This document shows positions 1-9,261 of a stretch of DNA of 64,000 nt, in pieces. Position 1 is the stretch's first letter. Each line of letters opens with the position of its first letter. The stretch comes from Gymnopilus junonius (lineage: Eukaryota > Basidiomycota > Agaricomycetes > Agaricales > Galerinaceae): positions 124,001 to 188,000 of the forward strand of contig JADNYJ010000020.1 of assembly GCA_015501075.1 (NCBI GenBank), in the 5' to 3' direction. The position numbers were made by a program, and so were the translations under genes. The notes under the pieces were generated by a model that saw only the letters and a program-made list of their open reading frames with translations, did no database searches and was not told the origin of the DNA.

Positions 1-720
1 TTACTGTCGAGTTGTGTAAAACTGCTCCAGATGCGTATTTGGATGCATCGCATTCAATCTGGAATTGTTTAGCAGGGTCCGGCATGGTCAGGACGGGTTC
101 TTCCGTGAATTTTGTTTCAGTAGCTCGAATGATTTCTTGGCATCTTCATTCCATTCGAAGCTACGGTCCTTTTTCAATAGCTCATTAAGCGCGCGAGCTA
201 TTTCCGAGTATTTCCGAATAAATCTTCTGTAAAAGTTTCCGAATCCTAAGAAGGATCGGACCTGTTTTACGTTCTTCGGTTCCGCCAGTCAGCTATTCCG
301 CTGAGTTTGGAAGGGTCCATCGATATTTTTCCTTCTTGGATGATCATTCCAAGATAGTCAATTTTGTTTGAGCAAATGCGCATTTTCCGGTTTCAAATAC
401 AAGTCGTTGTCCTGGAGTATTTGAAGTACTTCCTTCGTTATCTGTTCCAGTTTCTTCTTATCTTTATGGAAGATAAGAATATCATCCATGTAAATAATTA
501 CGAAACCTTGATGGATGACGTCCTTGAACATTGAGTCCATCATTGACTGGAAAGTCGCCGGAGAATTACACATGCCGAAAAACATGACCGTTGGTTCGAA
601 GAGTCCTTTGTTTGTCTTGAACGCCGCTTTCCATTGGTCGCCATCCTTGATCCGAATGTTGTTGTAACCCCATCGGACGTCAAGTTTAGTGAAATACTTG
701 GCTCCTTTGAGTTTATCCAT
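1..720 (-). pseudogene. pol: Reverse transcriptase and start of RNase H of element A (partial)
   Basis: The open stretch 358-720 encodes the RT palm: [15 protein letters not shown] (catalytic Asp), the [12 protein letters not shown] motif and the YMDD box with following DILIF. Below 357 the translation continues in shifted frames with a recognisable VRSFLGFGNFYRRFI block (connection to RNase H). The start residues upstream of 720 lie in another frame. The domain order identifies a Ty3/Gypsy pol. The rest of RNase H and integrase are outside the window. Confidence 0.9.
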
Positions 721-912
721 CAGTTCGGGGATCAGAGGGAGAGGATAGGTGTTCTTGACAGTCCATTCATTCAGATACCGGTAGTCTTGGCAGGGTCGAA
801 GCTTCCATCCTTTTTGGATACGAAAAAGAAGGGGGAAGCCATGGGCGATTTAGACGGTCGGATATATCCTTTCTTTAGGTTTTCTTCTAGAAATTTATCC
901 AATTCGGTATCC

Positions 913-1785
913 TCAGAGGGCGTCAGGGATACGTCTTGAAAACCTTGGGTTGAAACCTTCTTTGAGTTCGATCTTATGGTCCCAAGATCGAGACTCAGGG
1001 AATCGGTTGGCGGTGTCTTTGTCGAAGATGTCCAGATATTCGTGGTATTCCGGTGGGATCATTTCCTTGAGCAGTTTCTCTTCCTTCTTCACATCATGTT
1101 TCTGAGCGAAGATTTGTGAGGAAGTTAATTTCGCGTTGATCCAAATTTCGTTGTCGTCCTCAGGGATGTTCCAGATCTCCTTCGTTTCCGGAAGAGGTTC
1201 GTTACCTAGAAAGGAAATGATTAAGTCCGAAGAGTCGTCCAATTGATTGACTTGTTGGATTTCCTCATCGGGTACTTCTTCTATTTGGGAAGTAGTACTA
1301 ATCTCCCTGTTGAGTTTGACGTGTCCATTTTTCCAGTTGATGTCCGGGTTGTTTTCTTCGAACCAGGGAAAGCCAAGAATGATCTTCTGCTTTCCGAGGC
1401 CAGTGACCAGTAATCTTTCTGTTCGAGGTTGTCCGTCGATGTCGAGCTTTAGATCTACGTAGCGTTTGATGGTTCCCTTTTTGTTCGGGGTTCTGTCCAC
1501 GTTGTAAACTCGGATTTCATTTTCCAATGCCTTTGTTACCAGGTTGTGTTTCTTCGTGAAGTTCTGGTCAATGAACTTCCCTTTTGCTCCAGTGTCTCCT
1601 AGAGCGGATCCAATGATTTTCGTTCTGTTCTCGGTCTCGAATGAAAAGGGCAATTGGAGCGATTTATTTTCAATTCGAGCCGAGACTACAGAATAAATAT
1701 CTAGAGAAGGAGTTGCATACATTGGTCTCATGCATCTCCTTATTGAAAACCCTCTTGGTCTCCCATCTCGTACACTTCTTCGCAT
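913..1785 (-). pseudogene. pol: Pol of element A: retropepsin-like protease and linker to RT
   Basis: About 290 residues. A retropepsin-type active-site motif is visible as ALGDTGAKGKFI (DTG/A instead of the more frequent DSGA), and a second flap/ILG-type motif as KIILGFPWFEENNPDI, typical of fungal Gypsy proteases. The C-terminal part ([16 protein letters not shown]) is the usual sequence just before the RT domain. The frame overlaps the end of gag and ends near 913, after which coding continues in another frame toward the RT. Overlap with gag could be a programmed shift, but the extra break before RT suggests damage or sequence errors. Confidence 0.8.
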
Positions 1786-2821
1786 TCTTCTTCGGTTAGG
1801 TCCTGCATGAGAGACCTTATGTGCGCGTGGAGCGCTTTCCCTTTGAGGGGGTTCTTCTTCAGTGGAGGGTTTCTCCTGTTCTTGCCCTTCTCAGGGCAGT
1901 CTCTTGAGACGTGCCGGGCTTCTTGCATCGGAAGCAGAGCCCTTTCCTCATGAGCTCGCTTCGTTCTTCTTGGGTCATGGCATAGACGTCTATCTTGTCT
2001 ACGTCCATGGCGTTCGGGTCTCGGTGGTTCGTTCTGGATGCCGGTGCGTGGTAGTGCAGGGCGGGGTTTCCTCTGGCTAAATTAGCCCACCAGGTCTTTC
2101 GCTCATTCGGTGCCTGGGTGGTGGTTTTTCCCAAAAGGCGCGCTAAATTCGTTCGATGGGTGTCGTACTCGACTGCCTTTCGCTGCCAGGCAGCGAGAGT
2201 GGTTGGGAGGATGTCGAGTCCCATAATCTTTTCTTGAAGCCAGTTGTTTAAGGCGTTCATGTAGTAGTCGATCAAGATGCTCTCATTCCCAGTAGTGGGA
2301 ATCTTGGCGGTTTTCACAAGTTCGTTGAACTTGGTGTTCAGTTCTGCAGCTGAAGCTTTTCCTTGCTTCAGGTTTCGGAGTTCGAAGAACGCTTGGTCCT
2401 TCATCTCGGTCAGTTTGAAGGCTTCATTAAAAGCCTTTTCGAATTCTAGGGCAGAGCCGTAGTTCTTGGTGATTGTTCCAGTTGGTACGCCTGCGGCGTT
2501 TTTGTCCTCTGTGGTGTGGTCTTCTCTGAAGGCCTTCTTCCAGGCTTCTGCTTCTCCTCCTTTGAGAAGTCCAAGGGTAAATACGATCTTTTTGACGTCG
2601 GTATTGTAGATGTCGCCATTTAAGTCGAAGTAATCGCCCACATCTTGGATGAAGGTCTTGACCTTGGAACGGTCTCCGGAAAAGGGGGCAGGAATGATTC
2701 CTATTCCTTTTCCAGTAGGGGAGGTGGGGGCAGCAGGGGGAGTGTCAGAGGATTCTCCAGGCATTTCGGGTTCGTTCGTTGGGTAAAAGACAGGTTGGGA
2801 TCTAAGTAGGGTTTCTAACAA
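1740..2821 (-). pseudogene. gag: Gag of Gypsy element A with CCHC zinc knuckle, frame broken
   Basis: Structural gag polyprotein of the retrotransposon. The ORF starts at 2821 and runs about 310 residues: a Pro/Thr-rich N-terminus, then a retrotransposon gag (capsid-like) region with the pattern of about 100-200 residues of helices, ending in a nucleic-acid-binding zinc knuckle. The first two cysteines (CFRCKKPG) are in the 1859-2821 frame, and the His and last Cys (HVSRDCPEK) are in the next frame, which stays open to 1740. The knuckle itself is therefore split by a one-base frame change near 1920-1925. Whether this is a decayed copy or a sequence error cannot be decided here. Confidence 0.85.
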
Positions 2822-3213
2822 AGATTCGAAGTCAGGTCTTAATACACCGGGTTCTTGGAGGTGGATCCAAGGAAAGTCGATCGGGTTAGAGGAGGTTCTT
2901 CTCCTTCTGGTGGTGTTTCAAATTTGTCGGACGTGCCTGCGTCAGAGGTTCGGTTTGTGTCGGGTCAGAGAATTCTTCGTCACTAAAACTGGCGGTGAAT
3001 CATCCTCTTCTTCGAGCCGTAATGTCGGTGGATAACGCTTGCTAGGCAGAAGCGTTGAATGAGGTGGTAGCTTGTTCTTTTGTTATGACGTTGACGACAG
3101 AACCTAATCAGATAAGATTGGGTCTGGCGTAGTAGTCGTAGAGTTCGTTCGATGAAGTCCGCTAGGTATTGTCTTCGACAGAAGAATGCCTAGTGGTTCA
3201 AGTTCATCTCGAA
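2822..3213 (-). other. Leader between LTR A and gag A
   Basis: Untranslated leader of element A between the LTR end and the gag ATG. The primer binding site should lie just below 3214 on the minus strand; I cannot match it to a specific tRNA. No ORF or other feature seen. Confidence 0.5.
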
Positions 3214-3536
3214 TGTTACAAGAGATGTATATTTCTCAAGAACAAGCTAATGTACATCATAGTCTAGCTACTGTTTATATAGTTATTTGTGGTTGATAAT
3301 AATATAATGAAACGATGACGAAACAAGGGGAATCGGAAGGGGGTGATCATCATAGGGTACTGTGGAAGGGATGATGATCAGAAAGGGAAGATTGTCCTCG
3401 TACAAGTAAGAGAGAGAATGATCATCTCGCGAGCGAAGATGATCATAAAGAAACTATAAATAGTAATTGTTCGAATAAATGATAAGGAAAAGAAAATAAG
3501 GGCACGTGATAAGATAACGGGAAAGAGATCATAACA
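3214..3536 (-). repeat. 5' LTR of Gypsy element A
   Basis: On the minus strand this 323-bp stretch starts TGTTATGATC and ends TTGTAACA, giving the TG...CA ends of an LTR with a 5-bp inverted repeat TGTTA/TAACA. A TATA-like TATATAAAC lies at 3273-3281 (minus), about 60 bp before the LTR end, as expected for a U3/R promoter. Coding sequence of another gag stops exactly at 3537, which independently places the outer boundary. The matching 3' LTR is outside the window, so the ends are inferred from one copy only. Confidence 0.7.
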
Positions 3537-4218
3537 CTTGCCATCCTTGCCAAGTTTGTCAGAGATGGAGTTGGAGGTTTTCGAGCTGGAGGAGTTGCCC
3601 AAGTTGTTCTTGTGGTTGGAAGAGAATTGCGAGGACTTATTGTTGTTGTTGTTATTGCCGTGGTTGTGGTTTGAACATTTGTCAGAGGACTTGTCAGAGG
3701 TATGATCAGATGGTTTGTTGGAGGACCTTTGCACATTCTTGTCCTGTCAGGGCTTCTTGCGGATGCATTCCCAGTAACAAGTGTTGATATCCTGGGCAAG
3801 CTCTCGAAGGTCTTCGAGAGTTTGTGGCTTGCCATGGCTAGCCATAACATCCTTGATGCATTCCGCCAGACTGGAGTAGTAGTGGTGTCAGAGAGTGACA
3901 CTGTCCCAGTGTGAGCGAATAGACAAGCACTTGAACTCGATGTTGTACTTGATGATCCTTTGGTTCTCAGGCATCTTCAAGTTTTCGAGGGCTACAGCAG
4001 TGTTGGAGGTCAGATCGAATGGACCAAATTCAGACTTCAGCATGCCAATAAAGGCTTGCCAGTTGTCCATCCATGGTTCAATAGTTGTTGAGTCCAGTAT
4101 TGCAGGCTCAAAAAATTCCATTGCAAGGCTGCGAAGATAGGAGAGGGCAAACGTAACCTTGTCTTCATCAGCGGTGTAGGCACAGTTGTTTCAGAAGTAA
4201 AGGTTACACTGTAAAATA

Positions 4219-4790
4219 CAGTGTTGTATTCTAAGGGGTTATTAACCCCAAATTTTTTCTTAAGCCTTAAGTCTTAAAAATCACCCTTAATTAAGGCTTG
4301 ATTCTAAGGCGTTATTAATGGTTCAGCTAAAAATAGCAACTCAGCTTAATGTCGAGGTTTTGACTTCCATTGACTAGTTTCTTCAACTTTCTTGGGACTC
4401 CTCCACTCAATTCAATGTCTGAATAGATGTATTGTTTGCAGAACCCATATCATTGACTCAGAGCCATAGGAGATTGAGCATACAAAGGGCCTCTAAGCAT
4501 GCATCTCACCTATGCAGATATAATACTCAACCAGAATGACCTATAAAATCAAACTTGAAAGGTCCCTGAGATACAAATATTTGCTAGGAGATACTATCCA
4601 ACAATCATTCCATCAGAGCCTCAAAATATTCCTTGACAAGGCAGTCAATTGTTGATCAATTGTATTAAGTAATGCTGATGTTAAGGGTTAATTAGGGCTT
4701 ATCTTCATCTTGGATTGATTCTAAGTCTTAACCTTAATATGTTATTAAGCCTTAAACATTAATAATGTTTAAGCCTTAGGTATAACACTG
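4219..4790. mobile_element. hAT-type MITE (572 bp) with exact 8-bp TSD
   Basis: Flanked by identical 8-bp direct repeats GTAAAATA at 4211-4218 and 4791-4798. The ends form an imperfect terminal inverted repeat: CAGTGTTGTATTCTAAGG at the left and, read inward from the right, CAGTGTTATACCTAAGG. An 8-bp duplication with CAGTG ends is the signature of the hAT superfamily. The interior is AT-rich with subterminal copies of TTAAGCCTTAA-like palindromes and has no coding capacity, so the element is non-autonomous. It splits gag codons of element B. The perfect TSD suggests a young insertion. Confidence 0.85.
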
Positions 4791-4951
4791 GTAAAATAAA
4801 ACCGTTGAGTTTCCAGGTGTCAGAGCCATTGAAGGTGTCGGGCTCACAGGCTTTAGTCTGGTAACCTTAGGGCTATCGCGACACCTGAGCTCTTTGGTCA
4901 TGAGCATCATAGCTTCAGTGAGATTTGGAGTGGGGTTGTGGTTGGAGTTGT

Positions 4952-4988
4952 GATTGGAGTGATTGGAGTGATTGGAGTGATTGGAGTG
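4952..4988 (-). repeat. 9-bp tandem repeat inside gag B
   Basis: Four copies of GATTGGAGT on the plus strand, encoding Asn-His-Ser repeats in gag B on the minus strand. The repeat keeps the frame and is probably a slippage product. Confidence 0.85.
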
Positions 4989-5335
4989 GTGGGGGTCAAA
5001 ATCATCACCATCATCATCGGGGTCAGGTTCACCACCAGGGGAACCAGGAGCAGGAGGTGGCAATGGGTTGGGACTGGTTTGTCTTGTTGATGAGGGTCCG
5101 AGGGTAAGGGAGTCAGGGTGCTGAGGTGGGACAGAGGTTGTGTGTTTGGACGTCAGGTAGTCTCTAACATTCTGAATCATGATGGTGTGGGATTCATTCT
5201 GTCCAGCTGCACAGGAGTTGGCAGTAGTACGGGATGTTGTAGTGGCCATGGTCAGGAGTCCAGAAGTGGTTATGAGTTCATATTACTGTTAAGTTCTTGA
5301 TGAAGGGAAGGCAGAGGGGATCCACATCGGAGCTA

Positions 5336-5751
5336 TGTTGGAGTTGGTCTTAGCATAATGTATGTAGATGCAGGGTTGAGACTTCAGCTTCAATGTGTGT
5401 GTTGCGCTCTGTTGTCTGGACATTGTCTCAAATTTTGGAGTCAGATTGGAATGAGAGAGCAGAGTAGAGAGCGTGGATTGATTAATGAAACAATATATGA
5501 ACTGAGGTACCTAATAATAGTTCTAAGGTTTTTATACTATGGAGGAAACTAAGCGGAGACCATACATGTACTAGTGAGCAGGCAGACATGTAAGTTATTC
5601 TGTACTACTCAGAGTTGCCTACTACATGTAATCTAAGTGTCTACATGTTCCGGGACTTGTAGTATTTTGGGGGGATCATGAGGTTGGAGTTCATATAGTC
5701 AGAGATCGGAGTTGGTCGGAGGCACTATATAACAAAAATATAAGTACAACA
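5336..5751 (-). repeat. Probable 5' LTR of Gypsy element B
   Basis: Region just upstream of gag B. On the minus strand it would start TGTTGTACTT at 5751 and end CCAACA at 5336, with TGTTG/CAACA inverted ends. A TATAAAAAC box occurs on the minus strand near 5527-5536. No second LTR copy is available for comparison, so the exact ends are tentative. Confidence 0.45.
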
Positions 5752-7496
5752 CAGTCAGGTAGAGTCCTCCAGAAAAGTTCCTACAGTGGGGCAGCAAGGA
5801 GTGAGTGCAGAAACAAGGGTGAAATGAACTTGCCAGTCATCCTTGAGATGTGTCTTGGAGAGACAGGCTGAAAAGGAGAAAAGGTGAGGTTTCGGCCTGA
5901 GCCAGAAACCAGGAAGGCGCATCACTGCTGGCACGTGATGGATAGGCTGCACGCTTTGTGTTCGCACCTCGCTGCCCAGTGCGACCACTGGATTTGAATA
6001 AAGTTCCTTTAAACTTATCTAAAATACTCATCAAAATAATGTGTTGAAATGGCCTTGTCTGAATTTGAAGCTTAGATTGGAATTTGCCTGTCCATTATTC
6101 TAATTTTTTTTTACCCCTTCATCACCAAATTCCTTGCTAAATAGGTCAAATTCCTGTATCTGTGCATTTCCTTACACATTTGATGTCTGAGTCCAAGATA
6201 ATTTCATTTTAATTATTGTACCATAAGGAAAAAGTTAATCGCACTGCAAAAAAGAAAGTCGCAATGCAAGCCATCCTCCCTAAATCACCAGCGCCCTATA
6301 TGCCAATTAGGGCCCCGGAATTCCAGAACCACGGTAACCGTACCATACCATATTTGGTTAGGATCGCGGTTTCGCACAGTTGGTAACCGGAACGTACCAT
6401 GCTAGACCTTAAACACATTGTGGCAGATAAGTCATACTTATGCCGAGGGATTTACGGGGGCTTGGGCAGGTGCTGAGCATGCCGAGAGTCACGTGCTCGT
6501 GACCTGCAATCGAGGGCGGACGCGTCGCGTTCGAGCGCCTGGGTGTTCTCCAAAGTCGAGAGAACTTGCAGGCACGGCTTTCCCCAGCTCGATCGGGATG
6601 GACACCGAGGCAGATTGATGGGACTGATGCGCTGGGTGGCCCAAAAATAGCCCACTTCTCAGCCCATCACTTGGCAGCGGGATACGTCTTCGGCAGCCAT
6701 CTTCGGTCTCATCTCGAGCTCTGTTCCCTCCCTCCCTTGCTTAAACACATCTTATGTACCATAATAATTACACAGAAATACAGAAACATGTACTAAATAT
6801 ATTACAATGGGAATAGACAGTGGCAGTGGCCTTTTCAATGCAGTTGAACTAGGTACTGCTTCTGCAGGCTGCAATTTGAGCTGGTTCAAGTCAATAAGTA
6901 TTCCTTTTGGTGGACATAAGTTCAATAAGTAGCTTATCTGGAGGGATTTATGGTAAATCCAGCTCGCTTTACCCTGGATTTACACAAAATGAGCTGGTTC
7001 ATTTCCGCTGTAAAGCCAGAGCCTCGGAGTGATGGGTGGCTCAAGCGCTCTCCCGAGCTTGCCGGTGTGAGCTCATGTACACTCTAGACACGTCTTTTCC
7101 ATACCTCTGAACTTCAAAAAATTTCTCTGCCTCCTGAAAAGAATGCTGAAATTTTGGTAATTCTATTCTCTTTTACCAAAAAATTTCCCTGGAGTCCCTA
7201 CTGTACATACATGACTCTAAAGAAAGCCTTTGTAATTGACTTTTTTTCCGCAAGCTCGGCTACCTTCATGTGCAATCACATCACGCCTAGCCCAGAACTG
7301 GACGAGTTCTGATGTGTTCCGGGACGCCATCCTCGGGTCTGTGCTAAAAATATCTGGCTTTACAGGCTTTACAGTAAATCTAACCAAATAACCCTACGTA
7401 ACTGACAAGCGTACATACTCGGTTAGTAAGTAAGACTCGTCTACAATTGGTGAAAGGACTTGGAAAGGATTGGGAGACGAAACTGATTCTCCTAAA
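5752..7496. other. Gene-poor spacer between retroelements and the AlkB gene
   Basis: About 1.7 kb with no ORF that I can support. A short minus-strand open stretch (5837-6034, starting MSILDKFKGT) has no recognised family. From about 6300 the sequence carries scattered inverted and direct repeats: TGAGCTGGTTCA at 6877-6888 and 6990-7001, AAATCCAG...CTGGATTT near 6955-6980, and TATTTGGTTAG near 6351 with its inverse near 7383. This looks like old repetitive DNA. Confidence 0.5.
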
Positions 7497-9100
7497 TCAG
7501 TTCTCAGTACCTGCTTGAGATACCGTACTTTCAGTTATTCCGCCATACGGCCCACGACCTTCTTCTTTCATGTCCATGACTTTCCAAAAATTACAACCTT
7601 TACCTTCATTCTGGGCTCCCGCATAGCAAGTCCACCAATAACGGTCAGTTTCTTCGTCATTCCTGTTTTTCATATCAGGACGAAGGATGGCTGGTACCCC
7701 ACATTGACAACGGGGAATACTAGCGGGGCGAAAATCCGGGCGATAGAAACGGAACGTTATATTGACGCGATAACTCGACGGTTCTGCGCCTGTGTCGTGA
7801 TGTCCTTGGTGTAGTCTGGAGTGCGTTGGTCTAAACAGATCAACAGCTGATTGAGGCGGAATAGAGTGCTTAAACCTCTCTTGGCAAGATGCATGCATGA
7901 TGATAAGCTAGGTAATGTGTAACATCAAAACGTTTTCAGCCATGCTCGCATATCAAGTAGAAAGGATTTCGCTACATACAGAGTTATGGGGAAGGGGTAT
8001 ATTAAAAGTTTGGGCAGATCTTACACCAGCTTGATCAGTAGGAACGACCTCCCGTAGACTAAATGTCCGTCTGGTACCTAGGGGAGCAATCCGTGATCAA
8101 TGAAGTGCTCCTGGAGAGAGAAGAAATATACCAAGGCTCAGTGATGCAATAGTTGGATAAGGCCCAAGGTATGTAAGCTGATCTGAATGGAATCCGACAC
8201 TCTCCTTACCCCTCGATAACAATTCGAAGCAGCGACATTGGCCCGCCATGACAGACTATCAGATTTTGAACCCGTCCACTCCAGCTTGAAAAGCTTTTCA
8301 CGCTTTGCTATTTCCTCGTTGACAAAAATCTCCACAATTTTGCAGGCCTCTTCCATCTCAGGTGGAAATTTGGCAGGGGGATCTGTCATTCGACCATTAT
8401 ACCTAGAAAACATAACCTTATTATCAGTGTCATCGAATGTCCCGACCAGTAATCCGTACCAATACTGCGCGGCCTCTTGCCAGGCCTCATCATCGCCAAA
8501 GCCATCCGTGCTTCGGGCAAAGAACGAAGTAAGATGTGGGCTCTCGACTACTCTGTCAAAAGCCACCATTTATTCTTTTTCCAAGCCTCTGACGCGTCTA
8601 TCATAGTATAGAACAGGCGACAGGCGAGCTCCGGCGGGAGGATGGCAAGATGCATTGTACAAGGCGTGTGTTTAGCAATCATTTCAGGGCTGGAAAGGAT
8701 TAAAGGCCGCATTCGTGAAGGGCGTTTCTTGGGTGAAGGCGGTTGACGGAGGACGGCCATTAGGTCTGTAGAAAGGACACGAACGGGATGCATTAGCTTT
8801 GGAGTCAGAAGCCGTTGTCTTAGATGTAGTTGCAGAAGTAGATGCAACAGGTTCATCTTGAACTGTTTTCCGCCTTGCTTTGTACTTGGGTTTCAACCAA
8901 CTCTCAAGATCGGTAGATTTTCTCTTCTTCGTCTGCTGAGGTGCTGGTGCCAAAGATAGTAAGATATTGGCTGCTATGGTCGCATCCCCATTGGCCTGTA
9001 TTAAAGCATCTATGATAGCATCCTGTGAAGGAGTCTGCTGAGATTGCAGAAGCAAGCTGGCGACGAGGGCGATAAGGGTCTCCGTATCCTCAGACTCCAT
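7497..9100 (-). CDS. AlkB-like 2-oxoglutarate/Fe(II) dioxygenase with CUE and GRF zinc-finger domains
   Basis: Predicted nucleic-acid demethylase: AlkB enzymes remove alkyl groups from bases using Fe(II) and 2-oxoglutarate. N-terminus (from 9100) has a CUE-like ubiquitin-binding helix bundle (ALIQANGDATIAANILL), then a Lys-rich linker. The core has QYWYNGR (across an intron), a GFHSDQL block with the Fe ligands His and Asp, the third ligand in MHASCQERFKHS, and the 2OG-binding RVNITFRFYRPDF motif. The C-terminus is a GRF zinc finger (CQCGVPAILRP ... YWWTCYAG ... GCNFWKV). Introns of roughly 50-80 nt are visible. Three one-base frame breaks, at about 8209-8212, 8559-8562 and 8782-8783, lie in short homopolymers; I treat them as sequence errors because domain order and catalytic residues are intact. 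A recent pseudogene remains possible. Confidence 0.8.
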
Positions 9101-9261
9101 TAACCAAGTCGACGTTCATGTTCAAATTGACCCGGGGTCACGGTGAACATGTCCGGGCCCATGTGGACACTCAGGCTGCTAATTAGTAATACTGACAGAA
9201 CAGCAAGAACTTTCAACAACTCTAGGACCTTTTGCATCCAGTATGAAGACGCCAGGCTATC

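Larger units (their letters stand above)
1..3536 (-). mobile_element. Ty3/Gypsy LTR retrotransposon A, truncated by window edge
   Basis: Minus-strand LTR retrotransposon read from 3536 down to 1. Order is 5' LTR (3214-3536), leader (2822-3213), gag with a CCHC knuckle (about 1740-2821), retropepsin-like region (913-1785), reverse transcriptase (358-720) and the start of the RNase H region (below 357). Gag, protease, RT in this order with a YMDD active site and a chromodomain-free visible part fit Ty3/Gypsy (Metaviridae-type) elements of fungi. The 3' half, including integrase and 3' LTR, lies outside the window. The outer end of its LTR abuts interrupted gag codons of element B at 3537, so A inserted into B. 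The reading frame breaks at the knuckle and between protease and RT; these may be decay or sequence errors. Confidence 0.9.
3537..5249 (-). pseudogene. gag: Gag of Gypsy element B, broken by two insertions
   Basis: N-terminal part (5249 to about 4791) is low-complexity, Pro/Asp-rich with an NHS repeat, then a TFNGSDTW-like block in a shifted frame just before the MITE. After the MITE the capsid core continues: ALSYLRSLAMEFFEPA, then WMDNWQAFIGMLKSEFGPFD, then an NQRIIKYNIEF block, as in many fungal retrotransposon gags (PF03732-type). The C-terminal part is Ser/Asn-rich and runs straight into LTR A at 3536. Several frame shifts are present. This copy cannot encode a full gag. Confidence 0.8.
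3537..5751 (-). mobile_element. Gypsy retrotransposon B remnant (5' LTR and gag), disrupted by element A and a MITE
   Basis: A second minus-strand LTR element. A probable 5' LTR (5336-5751) is followed by a gag ORF beginning at 5249. The gag is interrupted by a 572-bp MITE at 4219-4790 and ends abruptly at 3537, where LTR A begins. The remainder of element B should lie beyond element A, outside this window. The gag type (acidic and Asn/Ser-rich N-terminus, then a capsid block around EPWMDNWQAFIGMLKSEFGP) differs clearly from gag A, so the two elements belong to different Gypsy families. Confidence 0.75.

Noticed and set aside
1740..1928. Programmed frameshift in gag A at the zinc knuckle
   Set aside because: The shift lies inside the knuckle itself, which would give a nonfunctional gag in the unshifted product. 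No slippery heptamer is obvious at the site.
6351..7394. Possible DNA transposon with TATTTGGTTAG ends
   Set aside because: Only about 11 bp of inverted match, no matching target duplication and no coding sequence, so the boundaries cannot be supported.
7497..9100. AlkB gene as a true pseudogene
   Set aside because: All catalytic ligands, splice sites and domain order are preserved and the breaks are of the same homopolymer type as in essential genes in this window. Not fully excluded.
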